A stretch of DNA of 64,000 nt from Bacteroidota bacterium (GTDB lineage: Bacteria; Bacteroidota; Bacteroidia; JAHEXY01), in NCBI GenBank assembly GCA_023251875.1, contig JAHEXY010000003.1, positions 486,290 to 550,289 of the forward strand, read 5' to 3'. A program made the translations under genes and the position numbers. Below are positions 1-9,842 of the stretch, piece by piece. A model generated the notes under the pieces. The model was given only the letters and a program-made list of their open reading frames with translations. It made no database searches and was not told the origin of the DNA. Positions within the stretch are counted from its first letter, which is position 1; every line of letters begins with the position of its first letter.

Positions 1-2614
1 CACTTAAACCCGTTGATGGAGACCAAGTGTAAGTAATAGATGGATCACTAAATGGTGTAATACCAATTTGTAAACTATTTTGTTGGCAAATAATTTCATT
101 GGTAAGTTTATACGAAGTATCTGCCAAAATAGCTATTTGCTTTATAATGGTATCAGTTAAATTACATGATGTGGGATCATTTACAACAAGCATGATATCA
201 TAAAAACCAGCTTGCGTGTAGGTATGTGTAGGATTTTTTTGTGTTGAATTTCCCCCATCACCAAAATCCCAATAATAAGAAGTATTAGCTTGTTCTAAGC
301 TGGTGTTTACAAAATTTGCATTGTAGGGAACACAATCGGGTTTTGGAGGCGTAAAATCTGCAACAATAGTTGGAATTAAAAAATCGAATTTAAATACCGC
401 ATTGTTGCAATCGGCATTATTAGATGCAGAAACTGCATTAGAAGGATAAATGGGAAAATCTGAAAAATAACCACAGCCCGCACAAACGGCTTCATACATT
501 TTTCCTTTTCTATCAAAACGGCTTGTGCCTCCATCAACATGATCAGGGCTTTGATTGCCACCGATATAAGATCCATAAACCAAGCCCGAAGCATCATCTT
601 GTAAAACCATTAAATAAAAATCACTTCCATCGGTTGTTTTTTGAAATGCATCAGATGTAATATCCATTCCCAAAACATCACCTGCATTATTACCATAGGT
701 AGCAAAAGCATTTACTTCACCACCCCAGCCCGATAAATAAATTTTATTGCATAAATCGACCATAAATGCAGTTGGAGAAATATTAGGAACTCCGCCTCCC
801 GAACCAAAAGCTGTAGACCAAATAATGCTATCCAATTCAGGAGAAAATTTGCTGATGAATTGCCCTCCTCCCGTTTTACTATACGTTGCATTATATATAA
901 ATTGATTGGCTGTAGCTTCTGTTTGACCAAAAACATAAACATTATTTTTTTTATCTAAATCAACAAAATAAATTTGATCGTAAAAAGTAGTGCCGTAATA
1001 AGTGGAATGTAAAATAGATGTTCCTGTAGTATTAATATGCGTAACAAAACCATCTGCTCTCCCTCCCTTATTAGAATTTGAAACAGATCCTGTACTCGTA
1101 TAAAAATCTGTAGATTTAGTTCCTCCACTAACATAGATATCATCATTTGCATCAATTGCCAATGAATAAATAGCATCATCCAATAGTCCTCCTAAGTAAG
1201 TGCTCCAAATAACTGTGGTAAGACTATTATCCATTTTAACAACACAACCATCATAGCCACCAGCTCTAGCGCTTTGAATAGCTCCGCTTGTTATAGGAAA
1301 ATCATTAGAATTGGTGCATGTAGCAACAAATACATTATCGTTATCATCAATATCTATTTCTCCTCTTAATTGATCAGCATAGTTATAGGAAAGACTTGAC
1401 GACAAATTAATGCCATCAGTTGAAGAACCCCCTAAAAAAGTTGAAGCTAAAAGAGAAGAGCCATCAGCACTTATTCGCGAAACAATTATATCTGCACCAT
1501 TGGTATATTCAATACCTAATCCGTAAAGTAAATTAACATACGGTCCACCGGCAAAAATTTTATCATAAGCAGATGAAGTAAGAGGGTAATCAGTAGAACT
1601 TGTAGTGCCCATCACAAACAATTCATCTGCCGAATTGGTAACCAAACTATGCGGCACTTCATCAAAACTGCCACCTAAATAGCTAGAGTAAATTCTTTTT
1701 GTTCCGGTAGTATCATATTTAGTAATAGCTATATCAACATTACCTCCATGAAAAGTTGTGCTGTATGCGCCAATAGTGGTAGGATATCCAACGCCATAAG
1801 CACTGCTGCCTGCATATAAAAAACCCTTAGAATCGTATGTTGCAGTATATCCAAAATTATCTGCAAAAGAACCTGAATAAGTAGAAAAAATTAAAGTAGG
1901 ATCAATAATCAATTCTTGTGTTTGATCATAGCCATCAGGAAAATTAAATGAAACTTTATTTTCATTGGCAAGAAATTCACATTCTACTTCTTTTTTATTT
2001 CCATTGATAATTTGATAAGCGTAAGGTTGCTCTTCTATAATTTCACCCAGTGAAGTTTCTATAACCAATGCATTATTTCTAGTACTAACTTTATTTGCTC
2101 CAATATAGTTTACATTTATTTGAGAAGGCTTTGCTTGCGCAGCAACAACATATTCATACTTAAGCTGGTTATTATGCGTATATATTTTAAGATCAATTCC
2201 ATTATAGAGCTCCTTGTAATTTATTTCATAATATCCGTTAACATGAGATGCCCATTTTGATGCATCATTACCTAAAAAATAATTGTAATATTCAGAAGCT
2301 TTATTTGTAGCTTCAAGCATGGGTTGAAGATTACAGCCTTCAAATTCCATTTGAAAAGCATGTTCTTTCATTGTCAAAAATGGATGTGCGGTATCTCCTT
2401 TATGTGCATGCAATTGTTCTCTGATTGATGCATCATATAAATGGTAAGTCAAGCAATTTTTTTCTAAAAACAAGGCTCCTGCAGGAATATCTGCTTTATA
2501 GCATACATTTTGTTCCCATTGATTTTTATTTTCAATAAAGCAAAAATTGTTTCCTGCTAACAATGAAGCAGCAGCAAAAAAAAACAAAATATATAAAATG
2601 AAGATGTGCTTCAT
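1..2614 (-). CDS. Secreted SBBP/beta-propeller and PKD-domain protein (3' end outside window)
   Basis: The frame is open from an ATG at 2614 to the window edge, so the C-terminus is missing and at least 871 residues are present. Residues 1-20 are a hydrophobic signal peptide. They are followed by the FIENKNQW motif and a roughly 210-residue domain resembling the DUF7948 module found at the N-terminus of Bacteroidota SBBP proteins. Repeats of the form YSSYLGGSFDE, ASTFLGGSSTD and WSTYLGGLLDD follow, each about 60 residues; these are SBBP propeller blades. Near the window edge WDFGDGG-S-QKNPTHTY is a clear PKD domain. Proteins of this layout are large, exported, and usually end in a T9SS type B sorting domain, which would lie outside the window. 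The ligand is unknown. The gene starts about 95 bp from the end of xerD on the same strand. Confidence 0.85.
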   Translation of the reverse strand, partial: MKHIFILYILFFFAAASLLAGNNFCFIENKNQWEQNVCYKADIPAGALFLEKNCLTYHLYDASIREQLHAHKGDTAHPFLTMKEHAFQMEFEGCNLQPMLEATNKASEYYNYFLGNDASKWASHVNGYYEINYKELYNGIDLKIYTHNNQLKYEYVVAAQAKPSQINVNYIGANKVSTRNNALVIETSLGEIIEEQPYAYQIINGNKKEVECEFLANENKVSFNFPDGYDQTQELIIDPTLIFSTYSGSFADNFGYTATYDSKGFLYAGSSAYGVGYPTTIGAYSTTFHGGNVDIAITKYDTTGTKRIYSSYLGGSFDEVPHSLVTNSADELFVMGTTSSTDYPLTSSAYDKIFAGGPYVNLLYGLGIEYTNGADIIVSRISADGSSLLASTFLGGSSTDGINLSSSLSYNYADQLRGEIDIDDNDNVFVATCTNSNDFPITSGAIQSARAGGYDGCVVKMDNSLTTVIWSTYLGGLLDDAIYSLAIDANDDIYVSGGTKSTDFYTSTGSVSNSNKGGRADGFVTHINTTGTSILHSTYYGTTFYDQIYFVDLDKKNNVYVFGQTEATANQFIYNATYSKTGGGQFISKFSPELDSIIWSTAFGSGGGVPNISPTAFMVDLCNKIYLSGWGGEVNAFATYGNNAGDVLGMDITSDAFQKTTDGSDFYLMVLQDDASGLVYGSYIGGNQSPDHVDGGTSRFDRKGKMYEAVCAGCGYFSDFPIYPSNAVSASNNADCNNAVFKFDFLIPTIVADFTPPKPDCVPYNANFVNTSLEQANTSYYWDFGDGGNSTQKNPTHTYTQAGFYDIMLVVNDPTSCNLTDTIIKQIAILADTSYKLTNEIICQQNSLQIGITPFSDPSITYTWSPSTGLS

Positions 2615-2709
2615 AGTGCCTATAAAGATACGACAAAGAATAGTAATATGTAAGACGAATAAAATGAATAAAGGGTTGGCTAAAGAAGATAATTTTACTC
2701 ACAAACAGG

Positions 2710-3612
2710 CTAAAACTTTGCCCTAGGATGAAAATCAATAATATTCTGTCTTAGGTAGTCCTTATCAAGGTGAGTATATATTTCAGTAGTAGTAATGGAT
2801 TCATGGCCTAGCATTTCTTGAACGGCTCTTAAATCTGCGCCACCTTCTACCAAATGTGTTGCAAAAGAATGTCTAAACGTATGCGGACTTATGGTTTTGC
2901 TAATACCCGCTTTTATAACTAAATTTTTAATAATTGTAAATACCATTACTCGGCTTAATTTATTTCCTCTGCGGTTTAAAAATAAAATATCAGAAGCTTC
3001 TTTTTTAATGGGCAAATGCACTCGAATTTGTTTGAGGTAAATATTAATTTGTTTCATGGCAGTATTACCAATAGGTACTAGCCTTTCTTTATTTCCTTTA
3101 CCAACAATGCGAACAAATCCTTCTGTAAAATATAAATGTGAAATTTGTAGACCAATTAATTCTGAAACCCTAAGTCCACACCCATAAAGGGTTTCAAGCA
3201 TGGCCTTATTACGTTCACCTTCTTGTGTACTTAAATCAATAGCAGTAATTATGGTATCAATTTCATTTACACTTAAAACAGTTGGAAGCTTTAATCCAAT
3301 TTTAGGGCCTTGTATTAATTCAGTTGGATTTTCAGCAATCACTTCTTCTTCTAGCAAATAATTAAAAAATGCTTTTATGCCTGAAATAATTCTTGCTTGC
3401 GATCGGGCATCAATATGTTTTTCATTAAGCCAATTGATAAATGCGGTTAGATAATCGTAGTCAATTTGCTTGAGCAATATGTTTACATTCTTTTCTTCAC
3501 TAAACTCAATTAATTTTTCAACATCTCTTAAATAAGCCTCAAGAGTATTAACAGATAATGACCGCTCTATCTGTAGATATGCTTTAAACCCATTTAGATA
3601 AGATTGCCACAT
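2710..3612 (-). CDS. xerD: Site-specific tyrosine recombinase XerD
   Basis: The protein is 300 aa, the normal XerC/D length. Residues 1-95 form the SAM-like core-binding domain (LNGFKAYLQIERSLSVNT). Residues 110-290 are the catalytic domain with the complete active-site set: R148 in GLRVSEL, K172 in GKGNKER, H244 and R247 in SPHTFRH, H270 in LGHE, and Y279 in IYTHL. Xer recombinases resolve chromosome dimers at dif during division. The context (aroQ and cinA on the far side, no att-like repeats, no phage genes) and full Xer-like length point to the housekeeping enzyme rather than an element integrase. XerD rather than XerC is inferred from overall similarity. Only the catalytic residues are directly certain. 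Confidence 0.93.
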   Translation of the reverse strand: MWQSYLNGFKAYLQIERSLSVNTLEAYLRDVEKLIEFSEEKNVNILLKQIDYDYLTAFINWLNEKHIDARSQARIISGIKAFFNYLLEEEVIAENPTELIQGPKIGLKLPTVLSVNEIDTIITAIDLSTQEGERNKAMLETLYGCGLRVSELIGLQISHLYFTEGFVRIVGKGNKERLVPIGNTAMKQINIYLKQIRVHLPIKKEASDILFLNRRGNKLSRVMVFTIIKNLVIKAGISKTISPHTFRHSFATHLVEGGADLRAVQEMLGHESITTTEIYTHLDKDYLRQNIIDFHPRAKF

Positions 3613-3632
3613 AATTTAGTTCAAAGTTTGAT

Positions 3633-3646
3633 AGTTCAAGGTTTAA
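3633..3646 (+). repeat. Short AT-rich repeat, inverted copy at 4232-4245
   Basis: The 14-mer agttcaaggtttaa lies between xerD and aroQ. It recurs exactly, in inverted orientation, between aroQ and cinA at 4232-4245. Both sit within longer runs of caaagtt/aactttg-like words (about 3617-3685 and 4195-4250). Such phrases are a common intergenic repeat class in Bacteroidota. Confidence 0.6.
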
Positions 3647-3688
3647 AGTTGGTTAAATTCATAACTTTGAACTTTCAAAATTAAACTA

Positions 3689-4111
3689 ATGAAACTAATT
3701 ATTATTAACGGCCCTAATTTAAATTTATTAGGCATACGTGAAAAATCAATATACGGAGAAAAGTCTTTTGAAGAATATTTTAAAACGCTTCAAAAAAGAT
3801 ATCCCAATATTGAATTAGAATATTTTCAAAGTAATGTTGAAGGTGAACTCATTAATAAATTACATGAAGTAGGATTTACTTTTGATGCCATTATTTTAAA
3901 TGCAGGGGGATACACACACACCTCTATAGCCATTGCCGATGCTATTGCAGCAATAAAAACACCGGTTATTGAAGTTCATATTTCTAATATACATGCAAGA
4001 GAGGAATACCGCCATCATTCATTAACTGCAAACAAGTGCAGAGGAGTAATTACCGGATTTGGATTAGATTCTTACAGATTAGCGATAGAAAGTTTAATAG
4101 AGTTTATATAA
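3689..4111 (+). CDS. aroQ: Type II 3-dehydroquinate dehydratase
   Basis: At 140 aa this is the usual size for the small type II enzyme, which performs the third step of the shikimate pathway by trans-dehydration of 3-dehydroquinate to 3-dehydroshikimate in the cytosol. Family motifs are intact: GPNLNLLGIRE at residues 8-18, catalytic R17 and Y22, NAGGYTHTSIA starting at N71, EVHISN with catalytic H97, and RE-YR near residue 104-108. The C-terminal GFGLDSYRLAIESL also matches the family. The start directly follows a TAACTTTG sequence (3662-3669) that fits the Bacteroidota -7 box, but no well-spaced -33 element was seen. It is divergent from xerD and co-directional with cinA. Confidence 0.96.
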   Translation: MKLIIINGPNLNLLGIREKSIYGEKSFEEYFKTLQKRYPNIELEYFQSNVEGELINKLHEVGFTFDAIILNAGGYTHTSIAIADAIAAIKTPVIEVHISNIHAREEYRHHSLTANKCRGVITGFGLDSYRLAIESLIEFI

Positions 4112-4139
4112 CCAGAGATTATTAAAAATTACAAATATA

Positions 4140-4170
4140 CCCTCTCCCATGGGAGAGGGCAGGGTGAGGG
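4140..4170 (+). repeat. GC-rich palindromic repeat (family 1), intergenic copy
   Basis: The element begins with a perfect 20-bp palindrome at 4140-4159 (ccctctccca then its reverse complement) followed by cagggtgaggg. The same family occurs inside coding sequence at 27115, 29897, 30799, 58580 and 58994. It is sharply GC-rich against the AT-rich surroundings. Here it lies between aroQ and cinA and could form a hairpin, but no T-run follows. Confidence 0.8.
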
Positions 4171-4251
4171 CATAAGAAAATCAATTACTAAACCCTTAAC
4201 TTTAAACATTGAAATTTCAAACTTTAAACTCTTAAACCTTGAACTAAAAAA

Positions 4252-5499
4252 ATGAAAGCCGAAATCATAACCATAGGAGACGAAATACTCATTGGGCAAA
4301 TTGTAAACACCAATGCCGTTTGGATAGCCCAACAATTAAATGTAATTGGAATAAAAGTAATACAACATACTTCAACTTCTGATGATCAAGAAGCAATAAT
4401 TGCAACATTAAAAGCAGCTGAAGCTAGAGCTGATTTTATTTTTATTACAGGCGGTTTAGGCCCCACCAAAGATGATATTACCAAACATACACTTTGTACT
4501 TATTTTAATTGCTCCTTAATTTTTCATGAACCTACCTACAAACATATTTGCAGCTTATTCGAAAAAAGAAATTTAGTTGTAACAGAAGTAAATAAAATGC
4601 AAGCTGAAATGCCTACAGCATGTACTCCAATGTTTAATTCTCAAGGAACAGCTCCCGGAATGTGGTTTGAAAAAAGTGAAAAAGTATTTGTTTCAATGCC
4701 CGGTGTACCTTATGAAATGAAAGCTATAATGATTGATGAAGTGATTCCAAAAATCTTAAAACAATTTAAACTACCCGACATTGTTCACAAAACCATTCTT
4801 ACACAAGGCATAGGAGAATCATGGCTTGCAGATAAAATAAAAGATTTTGAAAATAATTTACCCAAGCACATTAAACTTGCCTATTTACCTTCTCCCGGAA
4901 TTGTGCGCTTGCGTTTATCAGCATACGGAGGAAAAAAAGAAGAACTAGAAAAAGAAGTTGGAAATCAGGTATCTCTTCTTCAACAAATCATTCCACAATA
5001 TATTTTTGGTTATGGCGATGATACGCTCGAACAGATTATTGGGCGCTTATTAATAGAAAAAAATAAAACCATTGCCACTGCCGAAAGTTGTACAGGTGGA
5101 TACATTGCACATCGCCTCACTTCTGTTCCCGGAAGCTCCGCTTATTATATTGGAAGTATTCTTTCTTACGCCAATGAAGTAAAAATAGATGAACTTGGAA
5201 TACGCTTAAATGATATTGAAAAATACGGTGCCGTGAGCGAACAAGTAGTATCAGCCATGGCTAATCATGTAAGAAAAAAATTAAAAACGGATTACAGCAT
5301 TGCTACCACGGGTATTGCAGGCCCAACAGGCGGTACTACTGAAAAACCAATTGGCACAGTATGGATTGCCATTGCAACAGAAAATGGAGTTAAAACAAAA
5401 AAACTTCAATTAGGAGAAAACCGCGAACGCAATATTCATATGACTGCCGTTTATGCTTTCAACATGTTGAGAAAAGAGATTTTAAATTTGAGTGTTTAA
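4252..5499 (+). CDS. cinA: CinA family protein (nicotinamide-nucleotide amidohydrolase type)
   Basis: The protein is 415 aa, typical full length. The N-terminal domain (about 1-170) is the molybdopterin-binding-like COG1058 fold: EIITIGDEILIGQIVNTN at the start, ITGGLGPTKDD, and MPGVPYEM. The C-terminal domain (about 255-410) is the CinA_C/PncC amidohydrolase with AESCTGG, SVPGSS, SYANEVK and TGIAGPTGG. Family members recycle pyridine nucleotides by deamidating NMN, and the N-terminal domain may act as an ADP-ribose pyrophosphatase. The competence name is historical. The stop overlaps the stop of the convergent downstream gene by 4 bp. Confidence 0.95.
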   Translation: MKAEIITIGDEILIGQIVNTNAVWIAQQLNVIGIKVIQHTSTSDDQEAIIATLKAAEARADFIFITGGLGPTKDDITKHTLCTYFNCSLIFHEPTYKHICSLFEKRNLVVTEVNKMQAEMPTACTPMFNSQGTAPGMWFEKSEKVFVSMPGVPYEMKAIMIDEVIPKILKQFKLPDIVHKTILTQGIGESWLADKIKDFENNLPKHIKLAYLPSPGIVRLRLSAYGGKKEELEKEVGNQVSLLQQIIPQYIFGYGDDTLEQIIGRLLIEKNKTIATAESCTGGYIAHRLTSVPGSSAYYIGSILSYANEVKIDELGIRLNDIEKYGAVSEQVVSAMANHVRKKLKTDYSIATTGIAGPTGGTTEKPIGTVWIAIATENGVKTKKLQLGENRERNIHMTAVYAFNMLRKEILNLSV

Positions 5500-7052
5500 A
5501 TTTTTATACTCATTATTTGAGGAAACTCATTTAAAGCATTTTCTTTTATAATAGTAAGTAAATTTTTATTTTCTATTTTACCATCTATCCAAGCTAAGAT
5601 ATTAAACTGCTCATTCAGTAAATCTAGGTTTAGTTTAAACTCATCTTTTAAAATTTCGGTCTTTAAAAGTTTAAATTTCTCAATTTGCTCAACTTTATCG
5701 TTTACAAAAACCAATTCCTTTAAATGCTTAAGAAGCATACTTTCAAATTCAAATAATTGCTGATGTCGTTTTAAAAGAGCTTTTGTAGCATTAATCGAAA
5801 AATCTAACAAATCATATTTTTTTAATTCAAAATCTATAATCAACTTAAATATTCTCGCAAAAAGCACAATATCTTTTCTTACTTCATCTTTATCATCATT
5901 TAAAATATCCATTATATGTTTGTTGGCTAATTTATAATCTTCAACTAAAAAATTAAAATATGCGTTAGCCAATTTATAATTTAATAATAGTTCTTTATGG
6001 TAAGGGGTTTCAAAAATATCTTTACTTTCTTTTTCCCATTTATTTAATAGCACTTTAAGTAATTCCGTATTTCCTTGAAGTGTTAATATTTTAGCCTTAA
6101 TTAACATAAGGAGGTTGTATATTCTATCTTGCTGAAATTGCCTGCTTAATTTTACATTCTCAATAATTTTAATTTTTTCTCCAATATTTTCAAACTTTCT
6201 TAACGCAATTGATAACATTATATAGTTACCAAGAATTACATAATAATGGTAAGTGTTTTCTTTTTTCAAATAATTTTCAGACTCTAATAATTCAATATAC
6301 TTTTCATATGCATCAAAAAGATTTTCTTTGTCTGACTTAAGATTATAGTAATAAATTTTAGCATAATAGAAATTAATTTTTGAATTATGGGTTATGGCTT
6401 TAGCGTAATCCGTTAAAAGCTCGTGTTTCATTATTTTTTCTATTTCTTGTAATAAAGAAACGTCTCTAATTTGGTTTTCATTGATATAAAAACTAAAGAG
6501 CTGATTGATGAGATTTGTGTAGGTTATTGAATTGGTTAATTTTTCAATTTCTACTTTTTGCTCATTTGAAAATTCATGATATACATTTGATATATTATCG
6601 ACCTTTAATTTATTTACAAGCATTTGCTCTAATCTTATTATTTTTAGTATTTGCAAATGGAGTTCATTTTTTTTTGCTATTTCTTTAGCCTGAGAAAGAA
6701 TTTTTTTTGAATCAGCACTTAAATTTTTTTCAAACAATACCTGAGCTTTTAAAATCTCATTGTCTACATAGCGCTGTATAGAATCGGTTGAATGAAAATT
6801 GGCTAAAAAATCAAGGATTTTATTGTATAAATAATTCCTTATTTCCGAATAATTATCTTTACAATCTTTCTTTAAAAGAGAATTAACGGCATCCGTTCTA
6901 TTAAACTCCTTTTGTTTATCTAAAATATCATACAGTAATACATAACCGGAATCTTTGCCTGAAGCATTTTGGGAAATAAATTTCTTGAAATTTATTTTTT
7001 CATTTTTAGTTAAGGCATTGATCAGCTCAAATAAACTATCTTTTACTTCCAT
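5496..7052 (-). CDS. 518-aa helical-repeat protein, locus A copy
   Basis: There is no signal peptide and no membrane segment, so it is probably cytosolic. The N-terminus (LFELINALTKNEKINFKKF) matches a Bacteroidota-restricted family of about 500-aa proteins starting LFxLIxxLTKxEKxxF, whose function I do not know. The rest is almost entirely alpha-helical, rich in Leu, Lys, Glu and Asn, with TPR-like helix pairs such as YKLANKHIMDIL and YDLLDFSINATKALLKRHQQLFEFE. A paralogue of exactly the same length lies at 33984-35540 with the same neighbours, divergent from a propeller/T9SS gene. That conserved pairing suggests a shared regulatory region and linked function. A scaffold or regulatory role is only inference. 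Confidence 0.85.
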   Translation of the reverse strand: MEVKDSLFELINALTKNEKINFKKFISQNASGKDSGYVLLYDILDKQKEFNRTDAVNSLLKKDCKDNYSEIRNYLYNKILDFLANFHSTDSIQRYVDNEILKAQVLFEKNLSADSKKILSQAKEIAKKNELHLQILKIIRLEQMLVNKLKVDNISNVYHEFSNEQKVEIEKLTNSITYTNLINQLFSFYINENQIRDVSLLQEIEKIMKHELLTDYAKAITHNSKINFYYAKIYYYNLKSDKENLFDAYEKYIELLESENYLKKENTYHYYVILGNYIMLSIALRKFENIGEKIKIIENVKLSRQFQQDRIYNLLMLIKAKILTLQGNTELLKVLLNKWEKESKDIFETPYHKELLLNYKLANAYFNFLVEDYKLANKHIMDILNDDKDEVRKDIVLFARIFKLIIDFELKKYDLLDFSINATKALLKRHQQLFEFESMLLKHLKELVFVNDKVEQIEKFKLLKTEILKDEFKLNLDLLNEQFNILAWIDGKIENKNLLTIIKENALNEFPQIMSIKI

Positions 7053-7178
7053 TTATGTTAATGTAATAATGATTTCACTTTTATAATTCTTTTGAAAAAA
7101 AGTAACTTTATTAAGAATGGTACGTATTACTATAAAATCAAAAATAAAAACACAATATATAATTTTTTCTAGTTTACT

Positions 7179-9659
7179 ATGACTAATCTTTTGAAATGCT
7201 GCCTTATTTTTAATTTGTTGTTTTTAATGTATTTCACCGGTAATGCCCAAAATTGCGATACCTTAAATAATAATCGTATAAATTTGGGTATATACGGAGG
7301 AACTGCAACAGATCTAACCTATTCAGCTTATTCAAATCGATTATTTGCAGCCGTTTCAGGCCCTTCTTCATTATTATTTACAGACGATACGGGCAATACT
7401 TGGCAAATGGCATATCCTTATGATTCGCTTGAATATAATTGCGGTAAACAAGGATGGGGCGGTGGAAGTAAAAAAGTAGTTACAAATAACAATGGCTGGG
7501 TAATTGCATTAAATGAAGAACTAGAAGGAAAAGGTGAATTAAAATCTGTTACATTAAATTATAATAATGGAAAGCCTGAAGATTGGTTTACTTTAATGGA
7601 TTCCTATACAATGAGTAGTTTAGGCTATGGGGATGTTAGTCCGGTTACGGTAGCTTTATCTGACTATTATGCTTACGCATCTTTTAGCCATTATTTATTA
7701 ATGAAAGATAAAAACAATAAGTTTACCATTACAGATGTATTAAAGAAATTAAATTATCCTGATTCATCACAAATAGTATCTATTGCTCCTACAAATTCTC
7801 CTACCGGATATCCTGTGTATTTAGCAATTGATACATCATATACTACCAATGACGAAAGTGGAATAGTAGCTCATGTAATTTTTGAATATGATGGTTTTGT
7901 TTTTAAGCAAATATTTATTCCTACTGTAAACTATATTGAAAGTTTATTTACAAATCCAATAGGAATTAAAGGCGACACTTTATTTATGGAAGTAAATAAG
8001 GGGCTTAACTATGAAGGGTTTATTTATAAATCTTTTGATGGTGGGCAAAGTTGGAGTACAATAGCAGGAAAAGCAAGAAGATTAGAAGTAGATTATAGTT
8101 TGTATTGGAAAACGGCATTTCCAACATCAGAGGGGATAATTTTGACACTTCCTGGTGATCGCATATCAAGTGATTTAGGAAATAGCTTTGGAACACTTAC
8201 AAATAATTCTGATTTGGCTAGTATAACAATGGCAGAACAACCCAATTCAAATAGCATAATTACATGTATGAATTCATCAGAAGTAGTTTTTAGAACAAAT
8301 TGGTTTTCAGGAACATTTAGTGCAAATGCCAATGATGGTTATACAAATATCCAAATTAATAAAATTGCACGTTCAGCGCACAAGGGTACATTTTATTTAG
8401 CTACCAATTCTGGCATTGCATATACAACTGCTTACACAGATGTGAATGTATTAGCCTATGACAAATGGCATACAACTTACGGCCAATTTCCAGTAATAAA
8501 TTGTACGGGAGAATATGGTGCTATTGCAATGGATCCTAATGATTCTTTACATATAATAGCAGGTATAAAAGATTACGGACAAGCATTAGGTTTTAGTTTA
8601 TCAACTACGGGCTATACGGGTTTTTCTACTATAACGCCTGCCTTTACTGCCGCAGACGGTCGATTTGGAGATATTGAATTTGTTACATCAAAGATTGTTT
8701 TATGTGTAACAGGCGCTAATTCAAAAGCTACTTTAGGTACAGGAGAAATTTGGAGATCTGCTGATGGTGGCAGCACTTGGGCAACTGTAAGCCCTGTAGG
8801 ATTTTCATCGGGAAATTGCATTGCAATTGCTCACAGTACAACTGATACTGTAATTTATGTTGGCACAGGTGCGAGTACTTTTGATCCTGGTAAGATATGG
8901 AAGTCAACCGATCTTGGTCTAAATTGGACTATGGTAAATACAGGCCCCCATGATATTGCTGATATTTCAATTACCAACCTTCCTATTTTAGATATTGTGG
9001 CCGATCCGAGAGGAAAAGACACTTTGTATATTGCATCCGGCCAGAATAATTTTTATAACACTGACAGTGTAATTCCACAAGCATTTGTAAAATCAATCGA
9101 TGGTGGATTAACATACCAATATATTACTCTCAATGGAGCAAGGGAGTTTTTAGCTTTAGAAATTGATCCCAATAAACCGGATAGTAATCTATTTGTAACT
9201 AACTACAGAGAAATATTTTATTACAGTCCTGTTTTAGATACTGCTATTTTAATTCATAAAGGAATGCCGGCCGAAACATATTCTGACATAGCAATGGGAT
9301 CAATTCTAGTAGGTACAACAACCGGTTTTTATAGCGTAGGATTAGAGCCTATTGATGATATCATTCTTAGTTCCGGAAAAACAATCATTACCAACAATAA
9401 TTTATCTGCAAATATATTTCCAAACCCAAGTAACAAATTGTTAAACATTAGCATTGAAAGTAAAGAAAAATCAAAAATGGAGATTTATTTATTTAACATG
9501 CTTGGAGAAAGACTAAAAAATTACTCTTTAAATAATGATGGTAATGGAAAATCTCTATTAACTATTGATATTTCTAATTTCCCACAAGGAGCCTATTTAC
9601 TGCGCATCAATAATTGCAATCAAACTATCACAAAAAAGATACTTATTTCTTCTCATTAA
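7179..9659 (+). CDS. Secreted BNR/sortilin-like beta-propeller protein with T9SS sorting domain, locus A
   Basis: The protein is 826 aa. A signal peptide occupies residues 1-23 (LLFLMYFTGNAQ). The body holds Asp-box/BNR motifs: FTDDTGNTW, KSFDGGQSW, RSADGGSTW, KSTDLGLNW and KSIDGGLTY, typical of a sortilin/VPS10-like propeller. The last ~75 residues are a T9SS type A sorting domain: IFPNPSNKLLNISIES, YLFNMLGERLKNYSL, FPQGAYLLRI and a terminal KKILI strand. The product should therefore cross the outer membrane and be released or anchored at the surface. It is divergent from the 518-aa gene with 126 bp between them. It is homologous along its whole length to the C-terminal 800 residues of the 1022-aa protein at 35632. 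The ligand is unknown. Confidence 0.88.
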   Translation: MTNLLKCCLIFNLLFLMYFTGNAQNCDTLNNNRINLGIYGGTATDLTYSAYSNRLFAAVSGPSSLLFTDDTGNTWQMAYPYDSLEYNCGKQGWGGGSKKVVTNNNGWVIALNEELEGKGELKSVTLNYNNGKPEDWFTLMDSYTMSSLGYGDVSPVTVALSDYYAYASFSHYLLMKDKNNKFTITDVLKKLNYPDSSQIVSIAPTNSPTGYPVYLAIDTSYTTNDESGIVAHVIFEYDGFVFKQIFIPTVNYIESLFTNPIGIKGDTLFMEVNKGLNYEGFIYKSFDGGQSWSTIAGKARRLEVDYSLYWKTAFPTSEGIILTLPGDRISSDLGNSFGTLTNNSDLASITMAEQPNSNSIITCMNSSEVVFRTNWFSGTFSANANDGYTNIQINKIARSAHKGTFYLATNSGIAYTTAYTDVNVLAYDKWHTTYGQFPVINCTGEYGAIAMDPNDSLHIIAGIKDYGQALGFSLSTTGYTGFSTITPAFTAADGRFGDIEFVTSKIVLCVTGANSKATLGTGEIWRSADGGSTWATVSPVGFSSGNCIAIAHSTTDTVIYVGTGASTFDPGKIWKSTDLGLNWTMVNTGPHDIADISITNLPILDIVADPRGKDTLYIASGQNNFYNTDSVIPQAFVKSIDGGLTYQYITLNGAREFLALEIDPNKPDSNLFVTNYREIFYYSPVLDTAILIHKGMPAETYSDIAMGSILVGTTTGFYSVGLEPIDDIILSSGKTIITNNNLSANIFPNPSNKLLNISIESKEKSKMEIYLFNMLGERLKNYSLNNDGNGKSLLTIDISNFPQGAYLLRINNCNQTITKKILISSH

Positions 9660-9842
9660 GTTTAGTCGCCAGCACAAAAGCACAAATCTAGAATATTTCA
9701 TTTTATATTGAATTTCAGCTAGTTGAATATACATTTAAAACCATCATCTCTTTTTACTAATCCAATTTTCCACCCAATATTCAATTGATATAAACTGCTT
9801 GTTAGAATATCTTTATTTCAATAATCATAAATAGTAATTGAT

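Noticed and set aside
1..1200. Short minus-strand ORFs at the left edge
   Set aside because: They are out of frame with the long open frame that encodes SBBP/PKD motifs, which runs off the window.
2710..3612. Tyrosine recombinase as a phage or element integrase
   Set aside because: Full XerC/D length, housekeeping neighbours (aroQ, cinA), no att-like repeats and no phage genes nearby.
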